A stretch of DNA of 64,000 bases from assembly GCA_032718475.1 (NCBI GenBank), contig JAUCBJ010008619.1:1-64000 (forward strand), read 5' to 3'. The notes beneath the pieces are model-generated. The model saw only the letters and a program-made list of their open reading frames with translations. It was not told the DNA's origin and searched no databases. Made by a program: the position numbers and the translations under genes. Positions 41,952-53,050 of the stretch are shown here, one piece after another (the stretch's first letter is position 1; every line of letters begins with the position of its first letter). The DNA comes from Nemertoderma westbladi. Lineage: Eukaryota; Xenacoelomorpha; Nemertodermatida; Nemertodermatidae.

Positions 41952-44078
41952 CAGCCGCGTAGCCAGGAATTTCCCACGGTAGGGTCCCAGACCCCAAATT
42001 GTAATTCATATTTATAGTAGTTGTGGGTGTGGGGGAAGAGCCCCCCCCCCCCCCAAGCGTAGTCCAGGTGTGATTGTTTGGAATTTTAACAAAATGCCCG
42101 CCACCCGTGATGTGTAATGTTTAGTAGGGTACGCAGCAAACTTCGCCCGCAGACAATCTTCTCCCGCGAGCAACCATCGCCAACTAAACAATTATTGTTT
42201 TGGTTAGAAAAAACCGTTTCTGTAACCTGCTCCTTACCTTAAATTGGTAACAACATCGTTTATTGTTTTGGTTGGAAGAAGCCGTCTCTGTAACCTGCTC
42301 CTTTCCCTTAATTGGTAACTAAAATGGTTACTAACACAAATACTTATTGGGCGAAGGTTGTTCGCGGTGGAAGATTGCCTTGCGGGCGATGGTTTTCCCC
42401 GGGGTGAAGTGTGGACGCGGGCGAATATTGGACGCGGGCGAAGGTTGTACTCGGGCGAAGGTTGCACCCAACCTGTAGCCTGTAGTACAATAGTCGGTAT
42501 ACTACTCATTCTGAGTAATGCGCACCAGTACATGTTCATTCCCCCAGTAAAGCCCCCCCCCCCCCCCCCCCCTCTCCCCCAGTAAAGATGAGTAATTTAG
42601 AAAATCCGCTATTAAGAATTAATATGATAAAATCATAGTTATAAAGTAAGTTACTGAAATTACAAATGAAATTGAATTAATAAATTAAATTAATATTATA
42701 ATTAAACTGAGGGGACTGTTTTACATACGGTCATTTAATTTGGCTTAATTGGAAAGATTAAAAAGAATACTTTAATTATAACAGAAAGTTTTTATGTTTC
42801 AAGAAACTGCTATTCGCGTGTCATTTATCCCCCTGTCATTTAGCTTTAAATCATTTACGTAATGATGTGTCATTTAAACTCATTAACATAATAATAGTTA
42901 TACGGCATAGCAACTGGTCTGGTCTTCATGTTGTCATGGCTTTTCAGTAAATTTAATAATATTTCTATTAAGAACAGTTAACTTATTCTTAAAAACTAGT
43001 ACTATAGGCCCTACTACCATGTAATCATAACAACATTATTGATAACATAAAAGTATATTGCAAAATGACAGTAGGCAAATTTCAATTCATGTCATTTAAT
43101 TAAATTAAGGGACGTAAAATTTAAATGTGCTTCCGTTTTTTAAATACCTTATTTACAAATCGGCGATTTCCATTTAGTTAAATGTCGCTTCGTGAAACAA
43201 TCCCCCACCCCACACCATGGTATATTATTTTATAAACTGCCACATTTTGAAATTGAACTAATTATGGTACCGGTACATTATTAAATACACTTTTTTGATT
43301 TATTGAAAGTCAAAAAAAACACGTTTTTTTGTTAAAAAAAATTAATGTTCTAATTAATTACATTTCAAAGTAATTTTCATGGTATTAATAATAATATTTA
43401 ATTAAAATACATAGCCACCCACAGGTTATTTAGTTGTGACTCGGCAAGATAAGCTACGCAATATCCAATCACGTTGGTCAGTGTGCCCAGAAAAAATTAC
43501 ATAATTCATTATATTACATCAGAGTCAGAGTGCCTATCTTATTTATGCTATCTTTCATTGGTATATATTGAACCCTGCTTGACAGGAAAGGCACAGCGAC
43601 GTCGTCTAATCAAAGCACAGAAACCAAGGCAGGAGCCAGTGGTCGCCCCCCTGCAGTGGTCAATTGGGCTCCATTTCATTGCTTTACATTAGACTATTAA
43701 ACTGGTTGAGAGATTATATAATATAGGCCTAAGTAATAAGCTGGCTTTCTAAGAACATTGTATGATATTATGATGCCTTATCATGGGGGCGGGGGGGGGG
43801 GGGGGGGGGTGCCTGAGGGAATTATTGGTTGTGTGGCTGGAGGCTTCGTTGGCAACCTGCCTGGGATAATGTGGATTGTATCTGGTCTGGGGTCGGGCTC
43901 CTTACCAAAGCAACTTCAACTTCGAATATTTTCTAATATTCGGTTTATTGCACTTGTCATTATAATTTTTTTAAACTTTTGAACTTGACGATGGCAAAAT
44001 GCTCTCAGAGTTAGTGTAAGTTGGAATCTCCACGGTAGGGTCCCGGGACCCTGGGACCCTACCCTCGCTACGCTAGTG
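41952..44078. mobile_element. hAT-like non-autonomous DNA transposon, 2.1 kb
   Basis: Flanked by the 8-bp target duplication AGTACAAT (41944-41951 and 44079-44086); RTE copy 3 has the uninterrupted sequence (TCAAGTACAATGCACAC, near 45771). The ends are CAGCCGCGTAGCCAGG and, inverted, CACTAGCGTAGCGAGG. Both have a nearby GGTAGGGTCCCAG. An 8-bp target and a CA..GCGTAGC.AGG end are typical of the hAT superfamily. The interior holds C tracts (about 42039-42052, 42547-42572), a G tract (about 43788-43809) and no transposase frame. Confidence 0.85.
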
Positions 44079-44099
44079 AGTACAATGCACACGTCTCCA

Positions 44100-46085
44100 G
44101 TTCCTGTATACCCTCGAAACAGGAAAAGGGCCCCCTGGACTGACAACAAAATTCAGAAGTGCCGAAATGACCTTCATAAGGCGCAGAAAGAGTCCCGACT
44201 CAAACAGACTACAGCGGCCAATAATGCAGTTAAAGCTGCATCTAGGTCCCTGAACAGGCAGTACTCTGTTAATCTACAGGAGCTAATAAACCAACAGGTT
44301 GATGCCATCAATGATGCTGACGACAGCAGGCAATCATCCCAGGCATGGAAATCGATCAATCTGCTTACTGGGCGGAAAAGCCAACCAACCACCAAGGTTA
44401 AGGCTGAATCACCAGCCGATCGCCTCAATGGTTGGAAAGCCCACTTTGAAAAGCTCCTCAATAATGACAGGGTATTGCCTGATAACTTTATAGAAGTAAA
44501 AGTGTCTGAGTCTGTACTCCCAGATATTCCCATTGGCGATATCTCCTTTGCAGAAGTGAATGCTGCTGCAAAGAGCATTAAGACCAATCGTGCCAGTGGA
44601 GTAGATGGTGTTCCCCCTGAGGTCTTTAAAATACCTGAGTGTTTAAAGCTCATCTATCCCATCATAGTAGACATGTACCGTACAACAAGAGTCCCACAAG
44701 AAATGAAAACAAATAAGTTGGTGCCAGTTCCCAAGAAAGGCAACCTAACACTCTATGGTTCTTTTCGGGGAATCTCATTGATCTCGATTGCTGCAAAACT
44801 ATACAATAGAATTCTATTAAATCGCATCAGGGATCCCATTGAGAGACTGCTACGTGGAAATCAGAATGGGTTCCGTAAAGGTCGTGGGACCATGGAGCCC
44901 ATTTTGGCACTTAGAAGGATAATTGAAGAGTTATCAAAAAAGAAAGACAGGCATCTGGCTGTTATCTTTGTTGACTTCTTCAAGGCCTTTGATTCAGTCT
45001 CTCGCTCACGTATGTTCAGCATACTTTCATTATATGGGATTCCTGATGAAATTATTGCAGCAATCAGATCAGTATACGATGGTTCAACAACATTTGTGTC
45101 TACTGTTGACGGTGACACAGAACCATTTGAAGTGTTATGGGGCGTCCTCCAAGGAGACACACTTGCACCATTCTTGTTCATTATTGTGGTTGACTATGTT
45201 CTACGCATGTCCTTAGATCATCATAATGATGATGGGGTGATGATAACTCCACCTACTGGCTCCAGAAGTCGAGGAAATCCTGCCAAGTACCTAACTGATC
45301 TAGACTTTGCTGATGACTTAGGAGTACTCTCAGAGTCATTAGAGGGAGCCCAGCGGCTCCTCAGCTCATTAGAACATGCTGCTTCTAGTGTTGGTCTTTT
45401 TATTAACTCCAGAAAGACCAAAATTCTGACAGTTAACTTTGAAAGTCCTCAGCAAGTCTCTGATCGGATGAGCATAAGCTCAAAGGATGGTATGCTTGAG
45501 CATGTGGACGACTTCTGTTACCTGGGATCATGGATCCGGAAGTCAGGTGAGGACCTTCGAATACGTAAGGGAAAGGCATGGGCAGCCTTGAATAGGCTTT
45601 CCAGGATTTGGAAGTCACCTAGAATTAATCGGAAACTTAAGGTCCGATTATTTAGAGCAGCAGTAGTTCCAGTACTCCTCTACGGGAGTCCATGCTGGGC
45701 TCTAACTGCTGAGGACACCAAATCTCTGGATGGCACATTCACAAGAATGCTACGCCGGGTACATTGTGTCAAGTACAATGCACACATCTCCAACCAGACA
45801 CTATATAACATTGGAGGTGTCTCATTGGTTCCCCCAAGCTTGACACTAGAACAAAATCGGCTCCGCTTTGCAGGACATTGCTTTCGCCGTGAGGACCAGC
45901 CAGTGCATAATCTTGTACTTTGGCAGCCTCATGGAGTGAATAAGCATGGTGGACAACCCATGACTTTCTTGAGACGCATCTTAAAGGACACTGGCCTTGA
46001 AGATGCGGATGATCTAGCAAATGTCATGGGTGATAGGGAGTTGTGGCGGTGCGATTTTGTCGATAAGCCGGCACAGCATTCTTAA
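44100..46085 (+). CDS. RTE-like reverse transcriptase, intact frame lacking endonuclease
   Basis: About 661 open codons: linker, ASGVDGVPPEVFK, SFRGISLISIAAK, FVDFFKAFDSVSR (catalytic Asp), LQGDTLAPFLF, DLDFADDLGVLSE (FADD, about 410 codons in), then thumb and a C-terminal part ending ELWRCDFVDKPAQHS. The missing N-terminal endonuclease was cut off by 5' truncation, so the copy is dead as an element, but RT is complete and undamaged. It is the best reference here for the decayed copies 1 and 2. Confidence 0.9.
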   Translation, partial: VPVYPRNRKRAPWTDNKIQKCRNDLHKAQKESRLKQTTAANNAVKAASRSLNRQYSVNLQELINQQVDAINDADDSRQSSQAWKSINLLTGRKSQPTTKVKAESPADRLNGWKAHFEKLLNNDRVLPDNFIEVKVSESVLPDIPIGDISFAEVNAAAKSIKTNRASGVDGVPPEVFKIPECLKLIYPIIVDMYRTTRVPQEMKTNKLVPVPKKGNLTLYGSFRGISLISIAAKLYNRILLNRIRDPIERLLRGNQNGFRKGRGTMEPILALRRIIEELSKKKDRHLAVIFVDFFKAFDSVSRSRMFSILSLYGIPDEIIAAIRSVYDGSTTFVSTVDGDTEPFEVLWGVLQGDTLAPFLFIIVVDYVLRMSLDHHNDDGVMITPPTGSRSRGNPAKYLTDLDFADDLGVLSESLEGAQRLLSSLEHAASSVGLFINSRKTKILTVNFESPQQVSDRMSISSKDGMLEHVDDFCYLGSWIRKSGEDLRIRKGKAWAALNRLSRIWKSPRINRKLKVRLFRAAVVPVLLYGSPCWALTAEDTKSLDGTFTRMLRRVHCVKYNAHISNQTLYNIGGVSLVPPSLTLEQNRLRFAGHCFRREDQPVHNLVLWQPHGVNKHGGQPMTFLRRILKDTGLEDADDLANVMGDRELWRCDFVDKPAQHS

Positions 46086-46129
46086 AAATGCAGCTGCAAT
46101 GCAGCATGCCGATCCTAGTAGTAGTAGTA
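44100..46129 (+). mobile_element. RTE-like LINE copy 3, inserted in copy 2
   Basis: A 5'-truncated copy flanked by CACGTCTCCA at 44090-44099 and 46130-46139. It ends in CTAGTAGTAGTAGTA. After it the sequence of copy 2 resumes with AACCAGACACTATATAAC. The apparent tandem repeat of the last 340 bp (45777-46129 against 46130-46472) is thus explained by nesting of one copy in another. Confidence 0.92.
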
Positions 46130-46139
46130 CACGTCTCCA

Positions 46140-46472
46140 ACCAGACACTATATAACATTGGAGGTGTCTCATTGGTTCCCCCCAGCTTGACACTAGAACA
46201 AAATCGACTCCACTTTGCAGGGCATTGCTTTCGCCGTGAGGACCAGCCAGTGCATAATCTTGTACTTTGGCAGCCTCATGGAGTGAATAAGCATGGTGGA
46301 CAGCCCATGACTTTCTTGAGACGCATCTTAAAGGACACTGGCCTTGAAGATGCGGATGATCTAGCAAATGTCATGGGTGATAGGGAGTTGTGGCGGTGCA
46401 ATTTTGTTGACAAGCCGGCACAGCATTCTTAAAAATGCAGCTGCAATGCAGCATGCCGATCCTAGTAGTAGT
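46140..46472 (+). pseudogene. RTE-like copy 2, C-terminal end
   Basis: Resumes copy 2 after the copy 3 insertion: LYNIGGVSLVPPSLTLEQNRLHFAGHCFRRE... (given in part) to ELWRCNFVDKPAQ and the CTAGTAGTAGTA tail. The reading frame of this last stretch is open (to 46432). Confidence 0.85.
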
Positions 46473-46483
46473 ATATATTATTC

Positions 46484-48303
46484 TATCTGCTGTTATTCTG
46501 TATTGTGATATCAATGACATACTAATTCTGTGCTATTATCATTTGGAACATTAACATTGAGAGACACAAACTCTGTTATTTTCCCCAATGGCCTTCGGCC
46601 AAAAGGACAGTAGCTCAGCAGCCCCAGCAGAATGGTGACGCGTACTAAAGCTTACCCAGTCGGGATCTACGATCCCGTCACAGTCGAAAACTGCCGCCTA
46701 CCAACAAACTGTGACCGCAACACACATCGAGATGAGTTAAGGAAGAACACCCCGACAGTCAGAGGGAGAAAGAACGCCGCCGCGGACCCTGGATGACACC
46801 AACCAAATGATCCGAGAGGCCGCAATGAGACGGTATCGGCCTGCCACGCCGGATTTGCCAACGAGGGATGATCCGACTACCCAAGCGGAGGGCGGCCGAC
46901 AACTACGAGGGGGGACGGCCAACGATGAGTCGACGCACGACGACGACGGCGGTCGGAGTACCGAAGTCGCCGGCCAGCCACAGGCCGAGGGCGACGGATA
47001 GAAGTGGATAGGCCTATACCGGTACCTGCACACCAGTATGACCATAATATGCAGGGATATAATATATACCCAGGGGAGGGGGGAGTTATTGCCGATAGAT
47101 GCATGGGCCCTAAAATGATAACATCAACCCCAGTACCAAATCTAACACCGGTGGGGGCGGGGGGGGGACAGGGTGACATTCCCCCATTGCAATATCAGCA
47201 ATACACTCAACCAAGAATAAAAACCCCGAACCCCTCAGACCCAAATAAGTCTTGTGATACAGAGATATGGAGGGGACCGTTACCCCCAATGATATATCCA
47301 ATGCAGGCCCGACAGGCGAACCGCACCCAACAGCAGGGGAATCTGCACGACAACCATCGAGCGCGCTAGAAGTACAAGCGATGGGAATGGCAACACTCAT
47401 CGATGCGCTTAAGACCAGGATCGAGCTACCACCAGTGGAGCCATTCAAATTCGATGGTAGCAAACCAGAGGAATATCTGCAATTCCGGCGTATGTACAGT
47501 AATGAAATGTTAACGAAGAATCTGACGCAGGCGGAGTGCCTAAAATACTTACAACTAAGCCAAGAGGGCGCAGAGATCCATACTAAGCGAGGTTATGTAT
47601 TCTACATAGCAAAGATATACGATCCCCTAGGCCTAACATCCCCATTGTTAGTCACGGGGAAGCAAATACTAAAGAAAGTATATAAGTTAAAGGATGAGTG
47701 GGATACGGAGGTCCTGGAAGAAATAAGTAGACAGTGGAGTAAGTGGACGGGGAGTCTAGAGGAGATGGAGACGTACAACATGCCACGCGTGTACTTCCCG
47801 GACGGAAACATGATGGAACTGGATCTACACATGTTTTCCAATGCATCCTTGGAAGCATATGGAGCGGCACTTTATTTGGTACAGCGAAAGGGGGCTCATA
47901 AGCCCAGGCTTGCGTTTAGTAAAGAGAAGTCGACGCCACCAGATTCAGCATCAGTGCCGAAACTCGAGCTGATAGCTGCGAGGTTAGGAGTAAGGGACAA
48001 AGCTTACTTGATGGACACTATACCCAAGGAAAGAAGGAGCGGCTATAGCCATAATACAATACGAGCAAAGAAAGGGGTACGCCGACGAAGTGGACAGAGT
48101 CAGCAAGCAACAACACCTTCGTCGAGACAGCGAACTCAACACGCTGCCCCCGCAGTTGAACGACGACGGGATTCTGGTGATGAATTCCAATTAACATTGA
48201 GAGACACAAACTCTGTTATTTTCCCCAACGGCCTTCGGCCAAAAGGACAGTAGCTCAGCAGCCCCAGCAGAACGGTGACGCGTACTAAAGCTTACCCGTC
48301 ACA
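46484..48303 (+). mobile_element. BEL/Pao deletion derivative between partial LTRs
   Basis: The right end of one LTR (46484-46682, ends GTCACA) is followed by GC-rich internal DNA. Then, at about 48194, comes a second partial LTR that begins at ACATTGAGAGACACAAAC and ends GTCACA at 48303. The two LTR parts match over AACGGCCTTCGGCCAAAAGG and more; the second lacks 17 bp near its end. Copy A has a solo LTR at this site, so the insertion predates the duplication. Confidence 0.8.
46745..48253 (+). pseudogene. Fused Gag-RNase H frame of the BEL/Pao derivative
   Basis: Pro/Gln-rich Gag-start sequence in two frames (46807-47001 and 47004-47369) is followed by a 328-codon frame (47267-48253). That frame joins a Gag capsid-like start (EPFKFDGSKPEEYLQFRRMY) directly to the RT/RNase H border (AKIYDPLGLTSPLLVTGKQ) and the RNase H start (LHMFSNASLEAYGAAL, KLELIAARLG). 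Protease, most of RT and integrase are missing. The frame runs on into the second LTR. The RNase H Asp of FGDAS is replaced by Asn here (FSNAS), so activity is unlikely. Confidence 0.8.
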
Positions 48304-49063
48304 CCACTCCCTAACTTTGGTGCACCAAAAATGCCGAAGCGCTAAGTCTTCAGGCTTCTATAATACTTTCAATTGATTCAGCGGTCCAGAAAACCTATAA
48401 ATGTGCGTTGAAATCTGAAATTTTGGTTTATTTTCCGAATCTCGTATTTTTCAATATTTGAAGTGCCACACCCTAATTTTGGTGTGCCAAAAAGGACGAT
48501 CCACTAAGTCTTCAGGCTTCGATAATATTTTCAATCGATTCAGCGGTCCAGAAAACCTTTACAAACGCATTGAAATCAAAAGAAGGGGGCATTTTCCGAA
48601 TATCGTATTTTTCAAAATTTGTAGTGCCACGCCCACTTCTAAGGTGTACGAAAAATAGCATCCAGTTAAAATTTCGGAAATGGAATATAATCACCTACTA
48701 ATGCTACCCAACAATGCCACACTATCCGTTTTTAGAATATCAAAAAAAATGTATATTTTGTATTGGGACTACTTCTATTTTTCATGAAAATTATATTATA
48801 TATTATACCCACCTTATAAAATTTTCATTTTTTTTGGATTTGAGAATGTTCTTCGATAATTTTTTTCCCTACGGCCCAAATTTGGTAGGATTTTATTGGA
48901 TGATTACAAAAATACAGTGGGTGGCCGAATTGACCCTGCTAATGGTCTAAACACCCCAGTGGTAATAGGGTTAACGTTTCGAAATTTGTTTAAAATCAAT
49001 ACAAAATATGACTGAAAGATAGCCCATTAAAATTCTGGACAAAATGAGAACTCATATTAAACA
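48304..49063. repeat. Right inverted arm and flank, copy B
   Basis: Matches 24934-25688 of copy A: two units of the ~150-bp sequence with TTTGGTGCACCAAAA and GTGCCACACCC, then AT-rich DNA. The GTGCCAC/ TGGTGCACC ends recur at each unit. No gene. Confidence 0.65.
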
Positions 49064-50670
49064 CGTTCGTGGGGCCTTCGCGCAGCACGAGGCCCAGTTA
49101 TGAGATACAAATTAAAATTGAGCGACTGTATCACAAAATCAGGTTTTGAGAAATTTACCCACACCACCAATCAATCAAAGAAAGGGGGACAGTACGTGTT
49201 CACCCCTTTTAATCCCCCCCCCCCCCCCCCCACCCTTCCCAACCACCAATACATAACCGCGACATCTACCACCCACGGAAGGGTAGCACGAACTTATTTC
49301 CAATCGCACGTTCAATATGCAAAGCCAGGTGGTTTATAGGAATATAATAAACGCAGTACTCGTATTCATTATAAGCCTCGTTGCGTTCGTCCTGTTTTGT
49401 ATTTAAATATATTTCTTAAACGCAGGCTAGGACGTTCTTTATAATAATAATAACTAGGGATGCGATCAATATGTGAAGCCAGGTGGTTTATATAATAATT
49501 TAGTCAACGCAGTACTCGTCTTCATTATATGCCTCGTTGCGCTCGTCGCTTGTCCTGTTTTGTTATAAAATATTTTTCCTAAACGCAGACTGACGATCTT
49601 TATACAGTTATAACTATGCGAAGTTTCGAAACTGTGCGAGTAACTGTTGATACATCTATGTGGATATGTGTGATATGTGGAGATGTGTGATACAACGCCA
49701 ACGCATCTTATGCCGATGTAGTAATATGGGTATTGAAATAATATTAAATTAATGTACACTCTTAAAGCTGCAGCGAAAAAATGTAGCTAATTTCCTAGGT
49801 TACATATAAAATAATAATATTATTTTTAAGAACATTAATTTTACTACTTTGCAAAAATTCAATTAAAAAATAACCAGACATATACATTGTGGAATAAACT
49901 ATTTCAGAAGCCTACACAACAGCCATGCCATGGATAGTATTTATGTTATGATATCTGTCATTCACCTGAGATAGCAATACAACATTTATAGTGAATTTAA
50001 AGAATGCTGTCTGGGATGGAATAGCAATACTGGTTGTCTATTACTATTCCTCTCTGGTTAGTCTTAGCAACAACTCCCAGCCAGCAGCAGAGACTTGACC
50101 AATAATCATTCCCAGCAACTGGGAATAACACACACATCCCATCTATGTACCAGCATGTTGGCCAATAAATGAGCAGTATTTAATGAGAATAAATTTTTTT
50201 TGCCGTTTTAATTACTTTAGATCAATTAAAGACACAATTATTAAAGCAAATCACTTGAACTAATTAAAAACTATAATAGAATGGCGTATGGGGATTACAT
50301 CTGTATAATTTTTAATTATAATTATTTAAATCTTATACTGTAAAACAATTAATTTCCTTTAAAAGGCAGGTTGAAAATGGTGTTTTTACCGTAATAACTT
50401 AATTAACTAATTAACTGCTATTATCTTAGCTTCTCGAAGGCCACACTGAAATTCTACTTGGAAAATTTCTAAACTTTTGCCAAACAACATGTGTACCAAG
50501 TTTGGATAGATTTCATCAAAGATTGGCCGAGTTATTAACGTTTAAAATTGAACACGACAGAACAACAGAACGACAGAACGACAGAACGACAGAACGACAG
50601 AACGACAGAACGACAGGTTGATTAATGGTACCACTACGCTAAGGCTCACTCACTTCGTGGCTCGCCCCAC
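49064..50670. mobile_element. Unclassified 1.6-kb insertion in copy B
   Basis: Copy A is continuous at CATATTAAACAAGAGTAAAC; copy B has 1607 bp between ACA (49061-49063) and AGAGTAAAC, with ACA repeated at 50668-50670. Ends are CGTTCGTGGGGCCTTCG and, inverted, TGTGGGGCGAGCCACG, which share only GTGGGGC. Inside are a diverged ~155-bp tandem pair (about 49316-49620), a C tract (about 49217-49231), and an octamer array near the right end. No ORF is supported. The 3-bp duplication is too short to name a superfamily. Confidence 0.7.
50543..50612. repeat. GAACGACA octamer microsatellite
   Basis: About eight copies of an 8-bp unit (ACGACAGA in any phase) lie near the right end of the 1.6-kb insertion. 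They follow a CCAAGTTTGGATAGATTTCATC sequence (in part) of a kind often found before GACAGA-type arrays in invertebrate repeats. Confidence 0.85.
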
Positions 50671-52152
50671 AAGAGTAAACAGATTGGAAGATATGAGCGT
50701 ATTAGACAAAAACATGTCAAAAGTCCCTACCCTTCCCTACAATAATAACACCAAATCAAGCGGCTTGGCTCGGGGTCTGTCGTTCCTCCACAGATCCACT
50801 GTTACCATCGCACCCTGAGTCCTTTTCAGGCTCATTTTACACCAGGCAGCAAAAAGCTCGGGCCGTCCATAGTCTGGTCTGAAGTTTTTCGACCCTATGC
50901 ATGTCCACTCGCCCCTCAAAATCCTTTCGGGATTGGTTCTCAGGCAAGCCAAGTGGCTTGGCTTGGGGTCTGTCGGTCCTCCACAGATCCACTGTTACCA
51001 GCGCACCCTGAGTCCTTTTCAGGCTCAGTGTATGTCAGGCAGTGGACTACTCACTCATGCTGCCCAGAGTCCAGTTATTTAGTTTGTCCCTTTTTAGTTT
51101 GGGGTACTCGGGACTTATTAGACTTTTCATATTAGTACAGTTTATTAAATCAATATGCACCCAGGTCCCAAATTGAAAATAACGTGAACAGTTTTTGCAA
51201 AAGTTAAAATATTAAACTACAATTATTCTGTAAATTTAATAAGTTCATAAGAAATAAAGTATACTGGTTTAATATATGATAATAATGCATACGCATGCAT
51301 ATTACTGTATATGTAAAGCTTGGCTAAATAATGTTAGTACGAGCTGCCGTATATCATTGTGAACTACAGAGTACATTTCATAAGTCTTATTGATGTAAAT
51401 TTTTATGTTACATAGGAGGAACCAACGTTATGGCATCCCATTGTAAATTACAACATTGATTTAATTTTCCCAACTTAACTCAAAGACTTCTACGAATAGG
51501 AGTATAAGGCATCTGTCGTATGTTGTTTTCTCACAACATGTCGTCTCAATTTATGTTGTATTGTATAATCTTAAGAACTAAATTGCATTGAAGACAATAT
51601 GCACCATAAGTTTAATTGATGCATATCTCAGAAAGGTAGATTTAAACATGTTAAAATATTATATTCCTATAAAAAAATACGCATTACTGTAATAAAAACC
51701 TGTTATCAGAAATTTGGACAAAAAATGAAGGTACTGACATAACACCTGTAAGACATGGAAGGCGCCCCACTAACTAACTACATACAGTACAGTAGGTTGT
51801 AGTTACAAAATTGTACAGTAGGCCTAACATTGTGGCAAGGGATCCTTTTGTAAAACTTGTTCCAAAAGTGCCTGCCTGATAGATTTTGCCCCGCCGGAGT
51901 TAGGACAATTGCGACCCAAGAAAATATTAAATAAAATTATCCAAATTAAACAAGAGTAAAAGCAATTTAAGGCATCAACAATGTTAACAATATTCGCACA
52001 GTAGACGATGCTAATTTTTAGAGCAACACTTAAATAATTCATTTAATTAATTGTAAGCATTCCAGAATATTTAATTGGGAATAATTTTGAGCCAACAGCT
52101 CCTTATGCTAAGATGTAGCTACAGTAAATTAAATATAGCTTCAGTAAATTAA

Positions 52153-53050
52153 TTATAACTGCAGTAATTGCAGTATAATTAATTAGTACATTTAATATAA
52201 AATCATTGCAGAATAATTTATCATAGAGAATAATGTGTGGTCAACATCTCCCTACATACATATGGTAAAATATTACTAGCAATCAAATTGAGTATAATTA
52301 TATAAATGTACAGTATCTGGACAATTGCGACCTGGACAATTGTGATACAAACAATTTAGCTAAAATCATGGGTGGACTAAAGCCAGCTTGCTTATTATTT
52401 ATCTCGCAAAATGATTGCTTGGAGTATTTAATCATATTCTTTAGAATCATTAGTTAATTAATTTCTTTGAGTGGTTAACCTTATAAATTAATATTTCTGG
52501 AGTATAAAACTTGCCTAGCTAATCGAATGACGAATGAATGTAAGGGATTCTTAGAACCATGAATCAGCCATCTGCGTAGCAACTTCCAATAAAAAGCTTA
52601 ACATGCTGCATTGTTTACAAAAGCTGGCCGGGAGCCAATAAAATGAAAAATAGCTCCAGTTGGCCGTATTCCAGTGGAACAATCAAATGTATACCAGAAT
52701 TGAACACGTCGGGGCGTGTGGATTTTAGGAATATTAACTAGATACTTCATCAGTTCTAAGGGTTTGGAGTATAACAGCGCATTGCTAATAATAGTACGTT
52801 GTAGTGCAAAAGATTTAACACTGTTTAATACATTATTTCCACACAGCTTATTGGCATGCTAATTGACATACTGACTGTGTGGCATATCCTTATAAAATCT
52901 TATTATTCTTGTAATCCTAATAATAATAATATTATTGAATATTATGGAATAATATTCTTGCTACTTCTTGTCAAGAGTTTGTAAATGATTGTATCAGTTG
53001 CATTGCAGTTCGTACATCTATGCCTCATTCTTGTATCCCAAGTACTCAAA
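52153..53050. other. Spacer right of unit copy B
   Basis: AT-rich, no gene recognised. Similarity to copy A ends at about 52152, where copy A has the LINE 3' end instead. The stretch leads directly into the satellite array. Confidence 0.4.

Larger units (their letters stand above)
38487..46472 (+). mobile_element. RTE-like LINE copy 2 with nested guests
   Basis: 5'-truncated RTE copy between perfect 11-bp target duplications (38476-38486 and 46473-46483); copy A has the empty site at about 24721-24733. Own sequence is at about 38497-40376, 41766-41951, 44079-44099 and 46140-46472. The guests are a CR1-like LINE, a hAT-like element and RTE copy 3. It ends with GATCCTAGTAGTAGTA. Confidence 0.9.
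32889..52152. repeat. Segmental unit, copy B (interrupted)
   Basis: The second direct copy of the unit. Private insertions are RTE copy 2 with its nested guests (38487-46472) and the 1607-bp insert 49064-50670. It also keeps the internal part of the BEL/Pao remnant (46683-48193) that copy A has lost. It retains the empty sites for the BEL/Pao element, SINE and MITE of copy A at 35004-35040. Confidence 0.85.

Noticed and set aside
43758-43982. 74-aa Gly-rich protein
   Set aside because: The Gly run is a G homopolymer tract inside the hAT-like element.
45777-46472. Tandem duplication of the RTE 3' end
   Set aside because: Target duplications (CACGTCTCCA) show that one RTE copy is nested in another; no tandem event is needed.
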